A stretch of 40,787 nt of DNA from Candidatus Poribacteria bacterium (lineage in GTDB: Bacteria > Poribacteria > WGA-4E > WGA-3G). The position numbers were made by a program, and so were the translations under genes. The stretch covers positions 1 to 40,787 of the forward strand of contig JAJEGI010000177.1 of assembly GCA_022819945.1 (NCBI GenBank). Direction: 5' to 3'. The notes below the pieces were generated by a model. It worked only from the letters and a program-made list of their open reading frames with translations. It was not told where the DNA came from and did not search any database. Every line of letters begins with the position of its first letter. The first letter of the stretch is position 1. Positions 1-6,995 of the stretch are shown piece by piece.

Positions 1-27
1 TGTACTGCCTACGGTTTTTTAGGCCAC
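1..27 (+). repeat. Left terminal inverted repeat of the IS
   Basis: Begins TGTACTGCCTACGG and ends AGGCCAC. It pairs with bases 1213-1239 with five mismatches, which are clustered toward the outer end. The innermost ten bases match perfectly. Confidence 0.9.
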
Positions 28-44
28 TCCCTAAAACAAGATTG

Positions 45-53
45 TGCTATAAT
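45..53 (+). promoter_or_regulatory. Extended -10 promoter for the transposase
   Basis: TGC followed by the consensus TATAAT (48-53), an extended -10 element. There is no convincing -35 hexamer upstream. A ribosome-binding site AAAGGAG (66-72) sits seven bases before the orfA start. Confidence 0.6.
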
Positions 54-79
54 GCAATCTCACTGAAAGGAGTTATCTA

Positions 80-364
80 ATGGCCAAACGCAGGCAATTC
101 ACCTCCGAGTTTAAGACGGAACTCGTGCTGGAGGTTCTCAGCGGTGCGAGTTCTCAAGCAGAACTGTGTCGGCGTCATAATCTCAACGAAGACCAACTCT
201 CGAAATGGAAGCAGCAGTTTCTTGAAAAAGCACCCTCGTTGTTTGATACGACTGATAAGCAGTCGAGCGAACTGCAGAAGCGTGTCGACCACCTTGAGCA
301 ACTCGTTGGGAGAATGGCAGTCGCATTAGACATCCAAAAAAAACTATTGACTTGGTTGGACTAA
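80..364 (+). CDS. IS3-family transposase OrfA (helix-turn-helix)
   Basis: 94-residue DNA-binding subunit of the IS. The N-terminal half (MAKRRQFTSEFKTELVLEVL, then SQAELCRRHNLNEDQLSKWK) is the HTH_Tnp_1 / transposase_8 fold that recognises the terminal repeats. The C-terminal part is a leucine-heptad helix (residues about 65-90) typical of OrfA oligomerisation. The ATG has a strong ribosome-binding site AAAGGAG seven bases upstream. The ORF ends 13 bases inside orfB, in the frame relation (-1) that IS3 elements use to make an OrfAB fusion transposase. Length is normal for the family and no damage is seen. Confidence 0.93.
   Translation: MAKRRQFTSEFKTELVLEVLSGASSQAELCRRHNLNEDQLSKWKQQFLEKAPSLFDTTDKQSSELQKRVDHLEQLVGRMAVALDIQKKLLTWLD
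337..343 (+). promoter_or_regulatory. Candidate -1 programmed frameshift site (A_AAA_AAA)
   Basis: Eight consecutive A residues (336-343) read as CAA AAA AAA CTA in the orfA frame. A slip by -1 at AAA AAA would continue as ACT ATT GAC TTG GTT GGA, directly into the orfB frame. This would produce the OrfAB fusion transposase known for IS3 elements. It is inferred from the motif and the frame relation only. Confidence 0.75.
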
Positions 365-1200
365 CGTTATCTGACAAGCGATGCTTCATTTCGGCATTGC
401 AACAGGAGCATTCCGTGCGAGATATTTGTGGCATTCTCGGTGTCAACCGGGGCAGTTTCTATTATCACCGCCAAGAGGATCCGTCCGAAGATCTGCTACG
501 CTCGGAAATAGAGAAACTTGCGGGACAGTATCCGAGATATGGGTATAGGCGTATCACGCAGTTGCTACAGCGTCAGGGATACACCGTTGGAACCCGACGC
601 GTCGCACGCTTGATGAAAGCTAACAATCTCTTAGTCTCTGTCAAGCGTGCGTGTCAAACAACAAGATCGCTTCAGGGCGAGAAACCTTGGAGCAACCGTC
701 TCGAAACGCTTGAGATCTCTCATCAGGATCAGGTCTGGGTAGCCGATATTACCTATATTCGTCTCAAAGGACGCTTCATTTATCTCTGCCTGCTCATGGA
801 TGTTTTCACCCGGATGATCAGAGCGTGGCATCTCAGTCAGCACTTGAACCAATCTCTGACGCTCACACCTCTCAAAGAGGCATTATGCCACAGCGTCCCG
901 GAGATTCATCATTCTGATCAAGGCGTGCAGTATCTTTCAAAGGGCTATGTGTCCACGCTCAAAGCACATGGCGTTGAGATTTCCGTCGCCCGTCGCGGGC
1001 GGCCTTGGGAGAACGGATATGCTGAAAGACTCATCCGCACGCTCAAGGAAGAAGAAGTCCACCTTAATGATTATCAAAGCATCACCGAAGCGAGAGATCG
1101 CATCGGACATTTTATTCAACAGGTGTATCATCTCAAACGCCCACATGCGGCGTTAGGATATTTGACACCCATGGATTTTCAAAGACAAAACTTGTCTTAA
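352..1200 (+). CDS. IS3-family transposase OrfB (DDE integrase domain)
   Basis: 282-residue catalytic part of the transposase. An HTH_21 segment (residues about 50-110, YPRYGYRRITQLLQRQGY) precedes an rve integrase core. The core carries the DDE triad: D in WVADITYIRLKG, D in IHHSDQGVQYLS, and E in GRPWENGYAERLIRTLKEEE. Transposition is by cut-and-copy through a circular intermediate, as known for the family. The ORF's TTG start is probably not the main start: translation most likely enters by -1 frameshifting from orfA at the upstream A run. The stop lies 39 bases before the right IS end. All catalytic residues are present. Confidence 0.93.
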   Translation: MVGLTLSDKRCFISALQQEHSVRDICGILGVNRGSFYYHRQEDPSEDLLRSEIEKLAGQYPRYGYRRITQLLQRQGYTVGTRRVARLMKANNLLVSVKRACQTTRSLQGEKPWSNRLETLEISHQDQVWVADITYIRLKGRFIYLCLLMDVFTRMIRAWHLSQHLNQSLTLTPLKEALCHSVPEIHHSDQGVQYLSKGYVSTLKAHGVEISVARRGRPWENGYAERLIRTLKEEEVHLNDYQSITEARDRIGHFIQQVYHLKRPHAALGYLTPMDFQRQNLS

Positions 1201-1212
1201 CTTTGCGAAATT

Positions 1213-1239
1213 GTGGCCTAAATAAGCGTATGCACTTCA
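1213..1239 (-). repeat. Right terminal inverted repeat of the IS
   Basis: Starts GTGGCCTAAA and ends at CA (1238-1239). It is the reverse-complement partner of bases 1-27. The next bases read as part of a leucine-rich-repeat gene. Confidence 0.9.
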
Positions 1240-2588
1240 TGGAGTTTTCCAGCAATGAGATTTCGGATCTATCTCCACTATTAGGGTTAACTCAGTTGAT
1301 AGGCTTAGTTATTTCCGGCGATAAGATTTCGGATCTATCACCGCTATCGGGGTTAACTCAGTTAACCGGCTTAAGTATTTCCGGCACTTCCATCTCAGAT
1401 ACATCACCGCTATCAGGGTTAACTCAGGTAACCGGCCTGACCCTTTGGAACACTTCCATCTCGGATATATCCGCCCTATCAGGACTAACACAACTAACAT
1501 TCCTGGAACTTACCGGCAATGAGATTTCGGATCTATCTCCACTATCAGGGTTAACACAACTGAAGTACCTGAATATTGAAGGCAATCCGCTGAATTACGC
1601 CTCTATCAACACACACATTCCCGCCATGCAGGCGAAAGGGGTTGAGGTCCAGTTTGACAACCGGGCGCATTCGGCACTCGTGAAAATCTCAGGCGATACC
1701 CAAGAAAGCGAGGCACGCACGACATTAGCAAAACCACTTGTCGTGGAAGCATTAGATGAACACGGTGTTCCAATCACAGGACTGTCTGTCACATTTCGCG
1801 TCATAGAAGGCGACGGGAAACTCAGTCCAACAACCACGACAACTGATGCTAAAGGCAAAGCACAGACAACGCTGACGCTCGGCAAGAATCCGGGCGTAAT
1901 CAAGATTCGTGTGACAGCCCCACAGATAACATATCCTGTGACTTTCACTGCCATCGCCACGGAGGCATCACGCCTCGCGACAGATGTCAACGGGGATGGA
2001 GTCGTCAATATCCAGGATTTGGTATTCGTATCGTCCAGTTTCGGTCAAACGGGCGAAAATGCGGCAGATGTCAACGGGGATGGAGTCGTCAATATCTCGG
2101 ATCTCGTTTTAGTGGCGGGTGCCTTTGGAGAGGAGGCAGCGGCTGCACCTACCCTACACGCCTCGGACCTTGAAGGGTTTACTGCCGAAAAGCTCCAAGA
2201 CCTGCTAACGCAAGCGCGGCAGCTGGCTCTCACAGACCCTGCCTATTTGCGGGGTATTACCGTGCTGGAGCAGCTCCTGGCACGCTTATTACCGAAAGAA
2301 ACCGCGCTGCTACCAAACTACCCGAACCCATTTAATCCTGAGACGTGGATACCCTACCAGTTGGCGAAACCCGCAGAGGTGACGTTGCACATCTACGCTG
2401 TAAACGGTGCCTTGGTCCGGACATTGACATTCGGGCATCAACCCGCTGGAATGTATCACGGCAAAAGCCGTGCAGCGTATTGGGATGGACGGAATGCCCT
2501 CGGTGAGACTGTCGCAAGCAGTGTTTATTTCTACACGCTAACTGCCGGAGATTTCACGAAAACACGAAAAATGGTAATATCAAAATAG
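1239..2588 (+). CDS. Leucine-rich-repeat / dockerin surface protein, 5' end removed by the IS
   Basis: What remains is the C-terminal part of a secreted protein. Five 22-residue internalin-type leucine-rich repeats come first (ISDLSPLSGLTQLTGLSISG pattern, 66-bp DNA units, about 1255-1590). Next is an invasin-like Ig domain (GVPITGLSVTFRVIEGDGKL), then a dockerin-type calcium-binding pair (two DVNGDGVVNI repeats, residues about 249-300), a short helical linker, and a C-terminal FlgD-Ig / type IX-like sorting domain beginning LLPNYPNPFNPE near residue 357. The reading frame is open through the IS junction; the ATG at 1239 uses the final A of the IS, and an in-frame ATG at 1203 lies within it. 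No signal peptide remains, so the product is probably not exported. It is best read as a gene truncated by insertion. Confidence 0.8.
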   Translation: MEFSSNEISDLSPLLGLTQLIGLVISGDKISDLSPLSGLTQLTGLSISGTSISDTSPLSGLTQVTGLTLWNTSISDISALSGLTQLTFLELTGNEISDLSPLSGLTQLKYLNIEGNPLNYASINTHIPAMQAKGVEVQFDNRAHSALVKISGDTQESEARTTLAKPLVVEALDEHGVPITGLSVTFRVIEGDGKLSPTTTTTDAKGKAQTTLTLGKNPGVIKIRVTAPQITYPVTFTAIATEASRLATDVNGDGVVNIQDLVFVSSSFGQTGENAADVNGDGVVNISDLVLVAGAFGEEAAAAPTLHASDLEGFTAEKLQDLLTQARQLALTDPAYLRGITVLEQLLARLLPKETALLPNYPNPFNPETWIPYQLAKPAEVTLHIYAVNGALVRTLTFGHQPAGMYHGKSRAAYWDGRNALGETVASSVYFYTLTAGDFTKTRKMVISK

Positions 2589-2632
2589 GCGGGACACACC
2601 GCTGGGCTTTCGTAAATCCAAGGATATCTTGA

Positions 2633-5179
2633 ATGCAATTCAAAACGTGGAAAGTCACAATCTGGAAATCACTTCTATTGGCAATCGGTGCCACGGCATT
2701 ACCGGTATCGGTTATCACGCTATCCAACACTGCCTTTGCCCAAGAACACACCTTCTTTAGACATGGGGGCAGCGTTGAGTCAGTGGTATATTCTCCCGTG
2801 GATTCTTCCCTTGTCGCAAGTGGAGGGCGGGACCGCGCCGTAAAATTGTGGGATTTACAAAACGACACCGTAACAACGCTCGGACACCATGATAATGTCG
2901 TCAATTCTATCGCTTTTTCCCCAGACGGGCAGCTGCTTGCAAGCGGCGGTGATGACTACGCCTTCAAGTTGTGGGATGTCCCCCGTAAACGACATATTGC
3001 CACCCTTGATCATATTAATGGTGGGACCCGCTCACAGGTCAAAGCGGTTGCCTTCTCTCCTAATGGACAACTGATCGCCACCGCAGGCGTGGAGGTAAAG
3101 CTATGGGATGTCCCAACTCGGAGAGAGATAGGTACACTTCAACACGGCAAGTGGGTACTGGCTGTCGCCTTCTCGCCAGATGGACGCATGCTCGCCACAG
3201 GTGATGAGAGCGGACATATTCATATTTGGGATGTTCAAACACAACAGACCGTTGCCCAACTCGACGGTGATTTTACCGCTGTGTATACACTTATGTTCTC
3301 ACCGGATGCCAAAATCCTTGCGAGTGGTGGGTATGAAGGAAAAATAGAATTATGGAAGGTAGACGATTGGAAACATCTCGGCACGCTTACCATTGGAGCC
3401 ACAGCCTTTACAGTCAGTTTTTCACCCGATAGCAGCACGCTCGCAAACACAGGTTACGAATCTGTAAGTCTCTGGAAAGTTGACAGTGGCGAAAAAATTG
3501 CCACCCTTACTGGACATGCAGGGTGGGTGAATGCCGTCGCATTTTCACCAGATGGACGTAGCCTCATTAGCGGCGGTGACGACGAAACACTCCGAATCTG
3601 GGATGTCACACCCTATCGTGCTATACCAGCAGAGGATATGGTGCGAATTGTCTATTTCCTCCCGCGCGACCGTAGCAGGCAACCGGATATGTGGACGAAA
3701 CTCGATACACTCATAAGAGATATTCAGGAATTTTACGCCGATCAGATGGAACGCAACGGATTCGGGAGAAAAACGTTCACCTTTGAAACCGATGCAAATG
3801 GAGAGACGGTTATTTATCGCGTTGACGGAGAATTTAACGATTGGTACTACCATACAGAAACACAGAACAAGGTCTATACCGAAATTGCGTCTCAGTTTGA
3901 CATGGAAAAGCACATCTATCTTATCGTGGTGGATATCAGCAGTGAGGCCATTGAAGAAGAGGATACATGTGGCGTCGGCGGCGGTCATTGGTTTGAACGT
4001 GAAACTAAAGTAAGAACCCGTGGCGGGTATGCAGTCATTCCGGCATCTGGGCGATGTTTTGATGGTGAAACTGGCACGATTGTGACGGCACACGAACTTG
4101 GGCACGCCTTCAGCTTGGAACACGACTTCCGTGATGATGCCTACATTATGTCTTACGGCGCAGCACCTGACCGGTTATCTAAATGTGCCGCAGGCTGGTT
4201 AGATGTGAGTCGCTTCTTTAATACCAACCAAACTGCCTTCAACGAACCCACGACGATTCAGATGCTCACGCCATCGGCTTACCACCCAAACGCTGAGAAC
4301 CTCACCCTTCGGTTCGAGGTGACCGATGTAGATAGGATCCACCAAGTCCAGCTACTCGTTCCAACCACTGCAGAGGACCCAGCACCCGGCACCAAATTGC
4401 ACAGTTGTAGGGACGGACACGCACAAAGCCGCTCTTTTGAATTTGACGCACCCACATTGACTGCACATCCAGTAAACACCATAATACTCCAAGTGATTGA
4501 TGCGCATGGAAACATCGCACAACGGGCATATACACTTAGAGCCGATGATACCCTCAGCCTTCAAAATCCGCTGGATGTTAACAGCGACGGTGTGGTGAAT
4601 ATCCGAGATTTGGTGTTAGTCGCCTCAAATTTCGGACAAACAGGACAAAATAGCGCAGATGTCAATAGCGATGGTGTCGTTAACGTTGTAGACCTTATCT
4701 TGGTGGCAAGCGCGTTAGGAGAGGATGCAGCTGCCGCGCCTATCTTGCATCCATCAGACCTAGAAGGATTCACCGCATTAGACGTGCAACAGATGCTAAC
4801 GCAAGCACGCCAAATAGCATTCACAGATCCCACGTACCTGCGCGGTGTTAAAATACTGGAGCAGCTGCTTGCACGCTCAGTGCCAAAAGAAACAGCTCTC
4901 CTACCTAACTATCCGAACCCCTTTAATCCAGAGACATGGATTCCGTATCAACTCGCTGCACCTGCAGATGTGACACTGTACATCTATTCCGCGGATGGCA
5001 CTTTGGTTCGGATGTTGGCGTTAGGGCATCAATCTGCAGGAATATATCATAGCAAAAATCGTGCAGCGTACTGGGATGGCAGAAATCAACACGGTGAATC
5101 TGTTGCAAGTGGTGTCTATTTCTACACGTTAACAGCAGGTGACTTCACTGCTACCCGAAAAATGCTAATTCGGAAATAG
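2633..5179 (+). CDS. Secreted WD40 / metzincin-like metalloprotease with dockerin and C-terminal sorting domain
   Basis: 848 residues, exported: the first ~37 form a signal peptide ending SNTAFAQ. About seven WD40 repeats follow (residues 40-330, VAFSPDGxxLASGG...LWDV), probably one beta-propeller. Residues ~335-540 form a protease-like domain with zinc motif HELGHAFSLEHD (H487, E488, H491, H497) and a Met-turn IMSYG (M506), as in metzincins; the usual Gly of HExxHxxGxxH is Ser. A dockerin pair (DVNSDGVVNI, DVNSDGVVNV, from ~648) and a FlgD-Ig-like C-terminal domain (LLPNYPNPFNPE, ~755) complete it. The C-terminal ~200 residues closely resemble the preceding gene's. AAGGA precedes the ATG by 8 bases. 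The substrate is unknown. Confidence 0.85.
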   Translation: MQFKTWKVTIWKSLLLAIGATALPVSVITLSNTAFAQEHTFFRHGGSVESVVYSPVDSSLVASGGRDRAVKLWDLQNDTVTTLGHHDNVVNSIAFSPDGQLLASGGDDYAFKLWDVPRKRHIATLDHINGGTRSQVKAVAFSPNGQLIATAGVEVKLWDVPTRREIGTLQHGKWVLAVAFSPDGRMLATGDESGHIHIWDVQTQQTVAQLDGDFTAVYTLMFSPDAKILASGGYEGKIELWKVDDWKHLGTLTIGATAFTVSFSPDSSTLANTGYESVSLWKVDSGEKIATLTGHAGWVNAVAFSPDGRSLISGGDDETLRIWDVTPYRAIPAEDMVRIVYFLPRDRSRQPDMWTKLDTLIRDIQEFYADQMERNGFGRKTFTFETDANGETVIYRVDGEFNDWYYHTETQNKVYTEIASQFDMEKHIYLIVVDISSEAIEEEDTCGVGGGHWFERETKVRTRGGYAVIPASGRCFDGETGTIVTAHELGHAFSLEHDFRDDAYIMSYGAAPDRLSKCAAGWLDVSRFFNTNQTAFNEPTTIQMLTPSAYHPNAENLTLRFEVTDVDRIHQVQLLVPTTAEDPAPGTKLHSCRDGHAQSRSFEFDAPTLTAHPVNTIILQVIDAHGNIAQRAYTLRADDTLSLQNPLDVNSDGVVNIRDLVLVASNFGQTGQNSADVNSDGVVNVVDLILVASALGEDAAAAPILHPSDLEGFTALDVQQMLTQARQIAFTDPTYLRGVKILEQLLARSVPKETALLPNYPNPFNPETWIPYQLAAPADVTLYIYSADGTLVRMLALGHQSAGIYHSKNRAAYWDGRNQHGESVASGVYFYTLTAGDFTATRKMLIRK

Positions 5180-5222
5180 AAAAGAATTTACGTGCCGTCG
5201 GAACGGATAACAGAAATTGCGT

Positions 5223-5251
5223 TTGACATTACACTGCCATAGTGTTATACT
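5223..5251 (+). promoter_or_regulatory. Sigma70-type promoter upstream of the SDR gene
   Basis: Perfect -35 TTGACA (5223-5228), 17-base spacer, -10 TATACT (5246-5251, one mismatch to consensus). Transcription would start near 5258, leaving a leader of about 55 bases before the SDR gene. Confidence 0.8.
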
Positions 5252-5313
5252 TAACCTTGTAGTAACGTTGATTCTGTTTTTGAAAGGATTTAGGGCGTAA
5301 TTGTAAGCCCACA

Positions 5314-6114
5314 TTGAAACGTATGAACCTCGGACTCACGCACAAAGTTGCAGTTGTAGGTGCTTCAAGTAAGGGACTCGGGCGCGCAATCGCGCTCGGT
5401 CTGGCACACGAAGGCGCAAAAGTTACAATCTGCGCAAGAGACAGCGAAACATTAGAAGCGACAGCGGACGACATTCGGAACCAGACCGGCACTGAGGTGT
5501 TAGCAGTACCGACTGATGTCAGTCAACCAGAGCAGGTTGAGAACCTTATTAACACAGCCATTTCACACTTCGGTGGCATTGATATCTTAGTCAACAACGC
5601 GGGCGGTCCCAGAGCCGGACGCTTTGATGATTTAGCGGCACAAGATTACCAAGACGCGGTCCACTTAAATTTGATGAGCACGATTAACCTCTGTCGCACT
5701 GTTGTACCGTCGATGCGTGAGCGCGGCGGCGGACGGATTATCAATCTCACTTCGGTCTCCGTTAAACAGCCTGTCGATAATCTGATGTTGTCAAATATGG
5801 CACGAACAGGGGTCATCGGATTCGCAAAAACCCTCGCGACGGAGTTGGCACCGGAGAAAATCTTAGTTAACAACGTCTGCCCCGGTATTATCTTCACGGA
5901 TCGCATCCAGCAGCTGGCAACGGTACGTGCCGAAGAAGCGGGCATCACCTTTGATGAAGCACTCGAAAAGATGACAGCGGATATCCCACTCGGTAGAATC
6001 GGGGATCCCGATGAATTCGCGAACTTGGTTGTATTTCTCGCCTCAGAACGCGCAAGTTACATAACAGGGACAACTATTCAAGTAGATGGCGGTATGGTCC
6101 GGTCACTGCTCTAA
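5314..6114 (+). CDS. Short-chain dehydrogenase/reductase with atypical active site
   Basis: 266-residue NAD(P)-dependent oxidoreductase of the FabG-like SDR superfamily. It shows a Rossmann glycine motif GASSKGLG (residues 16-23), the NNAGG motif near residue 92, the catalytic-serine region (NLTSVSVKQP) and the C-terminal ITGTTIQVDGG signature. The canonical YxxxK catalytic pair is missing: the equivalent stretch reads LMLSNMARTGV, with L and R in place of Y and K. SDRs with an SVKQP-xx-LxLSN signature form a recurring subgroup, so this is probably natural, but the reaction cannot be assigned. The start is TTG at 5314 or ATG at 5323; neither has a well-spaced ribosome-binding site. A strong promoter lies just upstream and a glycosyltransferase follows after 28 bases. 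Confidence 0.87.
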   Translation: MKRMNLGLTHKVAVVGASSKGLGRAIALGLAHEGAKVTICARDSETLEATADDIRNQTGTEVLAVPTDVSQPEQVENLINTAISHFGGIDILVNNAGGPRAGRFDDLAAQDYQDAVHLNLMSTINLCRTVVPSMRERGGGRIINLTSVSVKQPVDNLMLSNMARTGVIGFAKTLATELAPEKILVNNVCPGIIFTDRIQQLATVRAEEAGITFDEALEKMTADIPLGRIGDPDEFANLVVFLASERASYITGTTIQVDGGMVRSLL

Positions 6115-6142
6115 TATATCTGATACGGAGGCGTGATGAACG

Positions 6143-6868
6143 ATGTTAGTATCTGTAATCATTCCTGCGTTTAACGAAGAGCAAACAATCAGACAGGTTG
6201 TTGAGGCTGTGCATTCACTGCCGATTGAAAAACAGATTATTGTCGTCAACGATGGTTCCACTGATGGAACAGACAAGGCACTTGAGGAACTACAATCGGT
6301 TCATGCGTTAACCGTTGTACATTGCCAAGAGAATAGCGGTAAAGGCTTCGCAATTCGGCGCGGGCTTCCTCATGTGAAAGGGGAAGCCGTCGTTATCCAG
6401 GATGCTGATATGGAGTTAGCTCCTACAGATCTGGCTGAACTCTTAAAACCCCTTGAACAGGAAGATGTTCAAGTCGTCTACGGGTCCAGGTTTCTGAACG
6501 GGCGCGGGAATGCAAGTCTTCATAATTTTATAGCAAATCGTCTCCTTGCTACTTACACGAATCTGCTTTACGGAGGGCGGATCACCGATGAATCTACTGG
6601 CTATAAAGCCTTTGCCACGGATTTGATAATGCGACTGAATTTAACATGTGAAGGCTTTGAATTCTGTCCTGAAGTCACGGCTAAAATCTTACGCGCGGGC
6701 TATCGCATTCATGAGGTACCAGTTTCCTATTTTCCGCGTACGAAGAAGGAAGGCAAAAAACTTCGGTTCTGGTCGGACGGATTATTCGCTGCATGGACGC
6801 TCTTGAAGTACCGATTTATTTCAAAAACAGAACTTTTCAAAAACACAGCGCAAGATGAATTGCGCTAA
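6143..6868 (+). CDS. Glycosyltransferase family 2 (dolichyl/polyprenyl-phosphate mannose synthase-like)
   Basis: 241-residue GT-A fold enzyme. The N-terminus VSVIIPAFNEEQTI and VVNDGSTDGT (residues ~35-45) bind the nucleotide sugar. QDADMEL (~85-91) is the metal-binding DxD region. TGYKAF and the FCPEVTAKILRAGYRIHEVPVSY block are typical of DPM1-like synthases that transfer a sugar from GDP- or UDP-sugar to a polyprenyl phosphate. No transmembrane helices are evident, so it is probably cytosolic or membrane-peripheral. A GGAGG site lies about 11 bases before the ATG. It sits 28 bases after the SDR gene in the same direction and may be co-transcribed. The actual sugar is unknown. Confidence 0.88.
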   Translation: MLVSVIIPAFNEEQTIRQVVEAVHSLPIEKQIIVVNDGSTDGTDKALEELQSVHALTVVHCQENSGKGFAIRRGLPHVKGEAVVIQDADMELAPTDLAELLKPLEQEDVQVVYGSRFLNGRGNASLHNFIANRLLATYTNLLYGGRITDESTGYKAFATDLIMRLNLTCEGFEFCPEVTAKILRAGYRIHEVPVSYFPRTKKEGKKLRFWSDGLFAAWTLLKYRFISKTELFKNTAQDELR

Positions 6869-6876
6869 TAATCAAT

Positions 6877-6965
6877 AGGATTTACGCAGCCCCTTGCAGG
6901 CGGGGTTTGAAACCCCGCCTGCAGCACGTAGCACATCCGTTATCATGGAAAAATGCGGAAGTCCT
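6877..6965. repeat. MITE-like palindromic element, family R1, copy 1
   Basis: 89-bp element bounded by AGGATTTACGCA and TGCGGAAGTCCT, imperfect inverted repeats of the family consensus AGGACTTACGCA/TGCGTAAGTCCT. It contains a near-perfect 27-bp hairpin at 6896-6922, with 13-bp arms around a single G. Three more copies occur at 14619, 17437 and 24064. Confidence 0.85.
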
Positions 6966-6995
6966 GACTGATATTTGGAGGTTGAATTATTAACT

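Larger units (their letters stand above)
1..1239 (+). mobile_element. Complete IS3-family insertion sequence
   Basis: The element starts with TG at base 1 and ends with CA at base 1239. The first 27 bases and the reverse complement of 1213-1239 match at 22 of 27 positions, which fixes both ends. Inside are two overlapping ORFs, an HTH protein and a DDE integrase, arranged as in IS3-family elements. Both ORFs are intact, so the element could be active. The left flank lies outside the window, so a target-site duplication cannot be checked. On the right it runs straight into the coding frame of a leucine-rich-repeat protein. Confidence 0.93.

Noticed and set aside
1255..1590. CRISPR-like 66-bp repeated units
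   Set aside because: They encode in-frame 22-residue leucine-rich repeats with no spacers.
3545..4123. 192-residue antisense ORF
   Set aside because: Shadow of the WD40/protease gene, which has signal peptide and conserved motifs.
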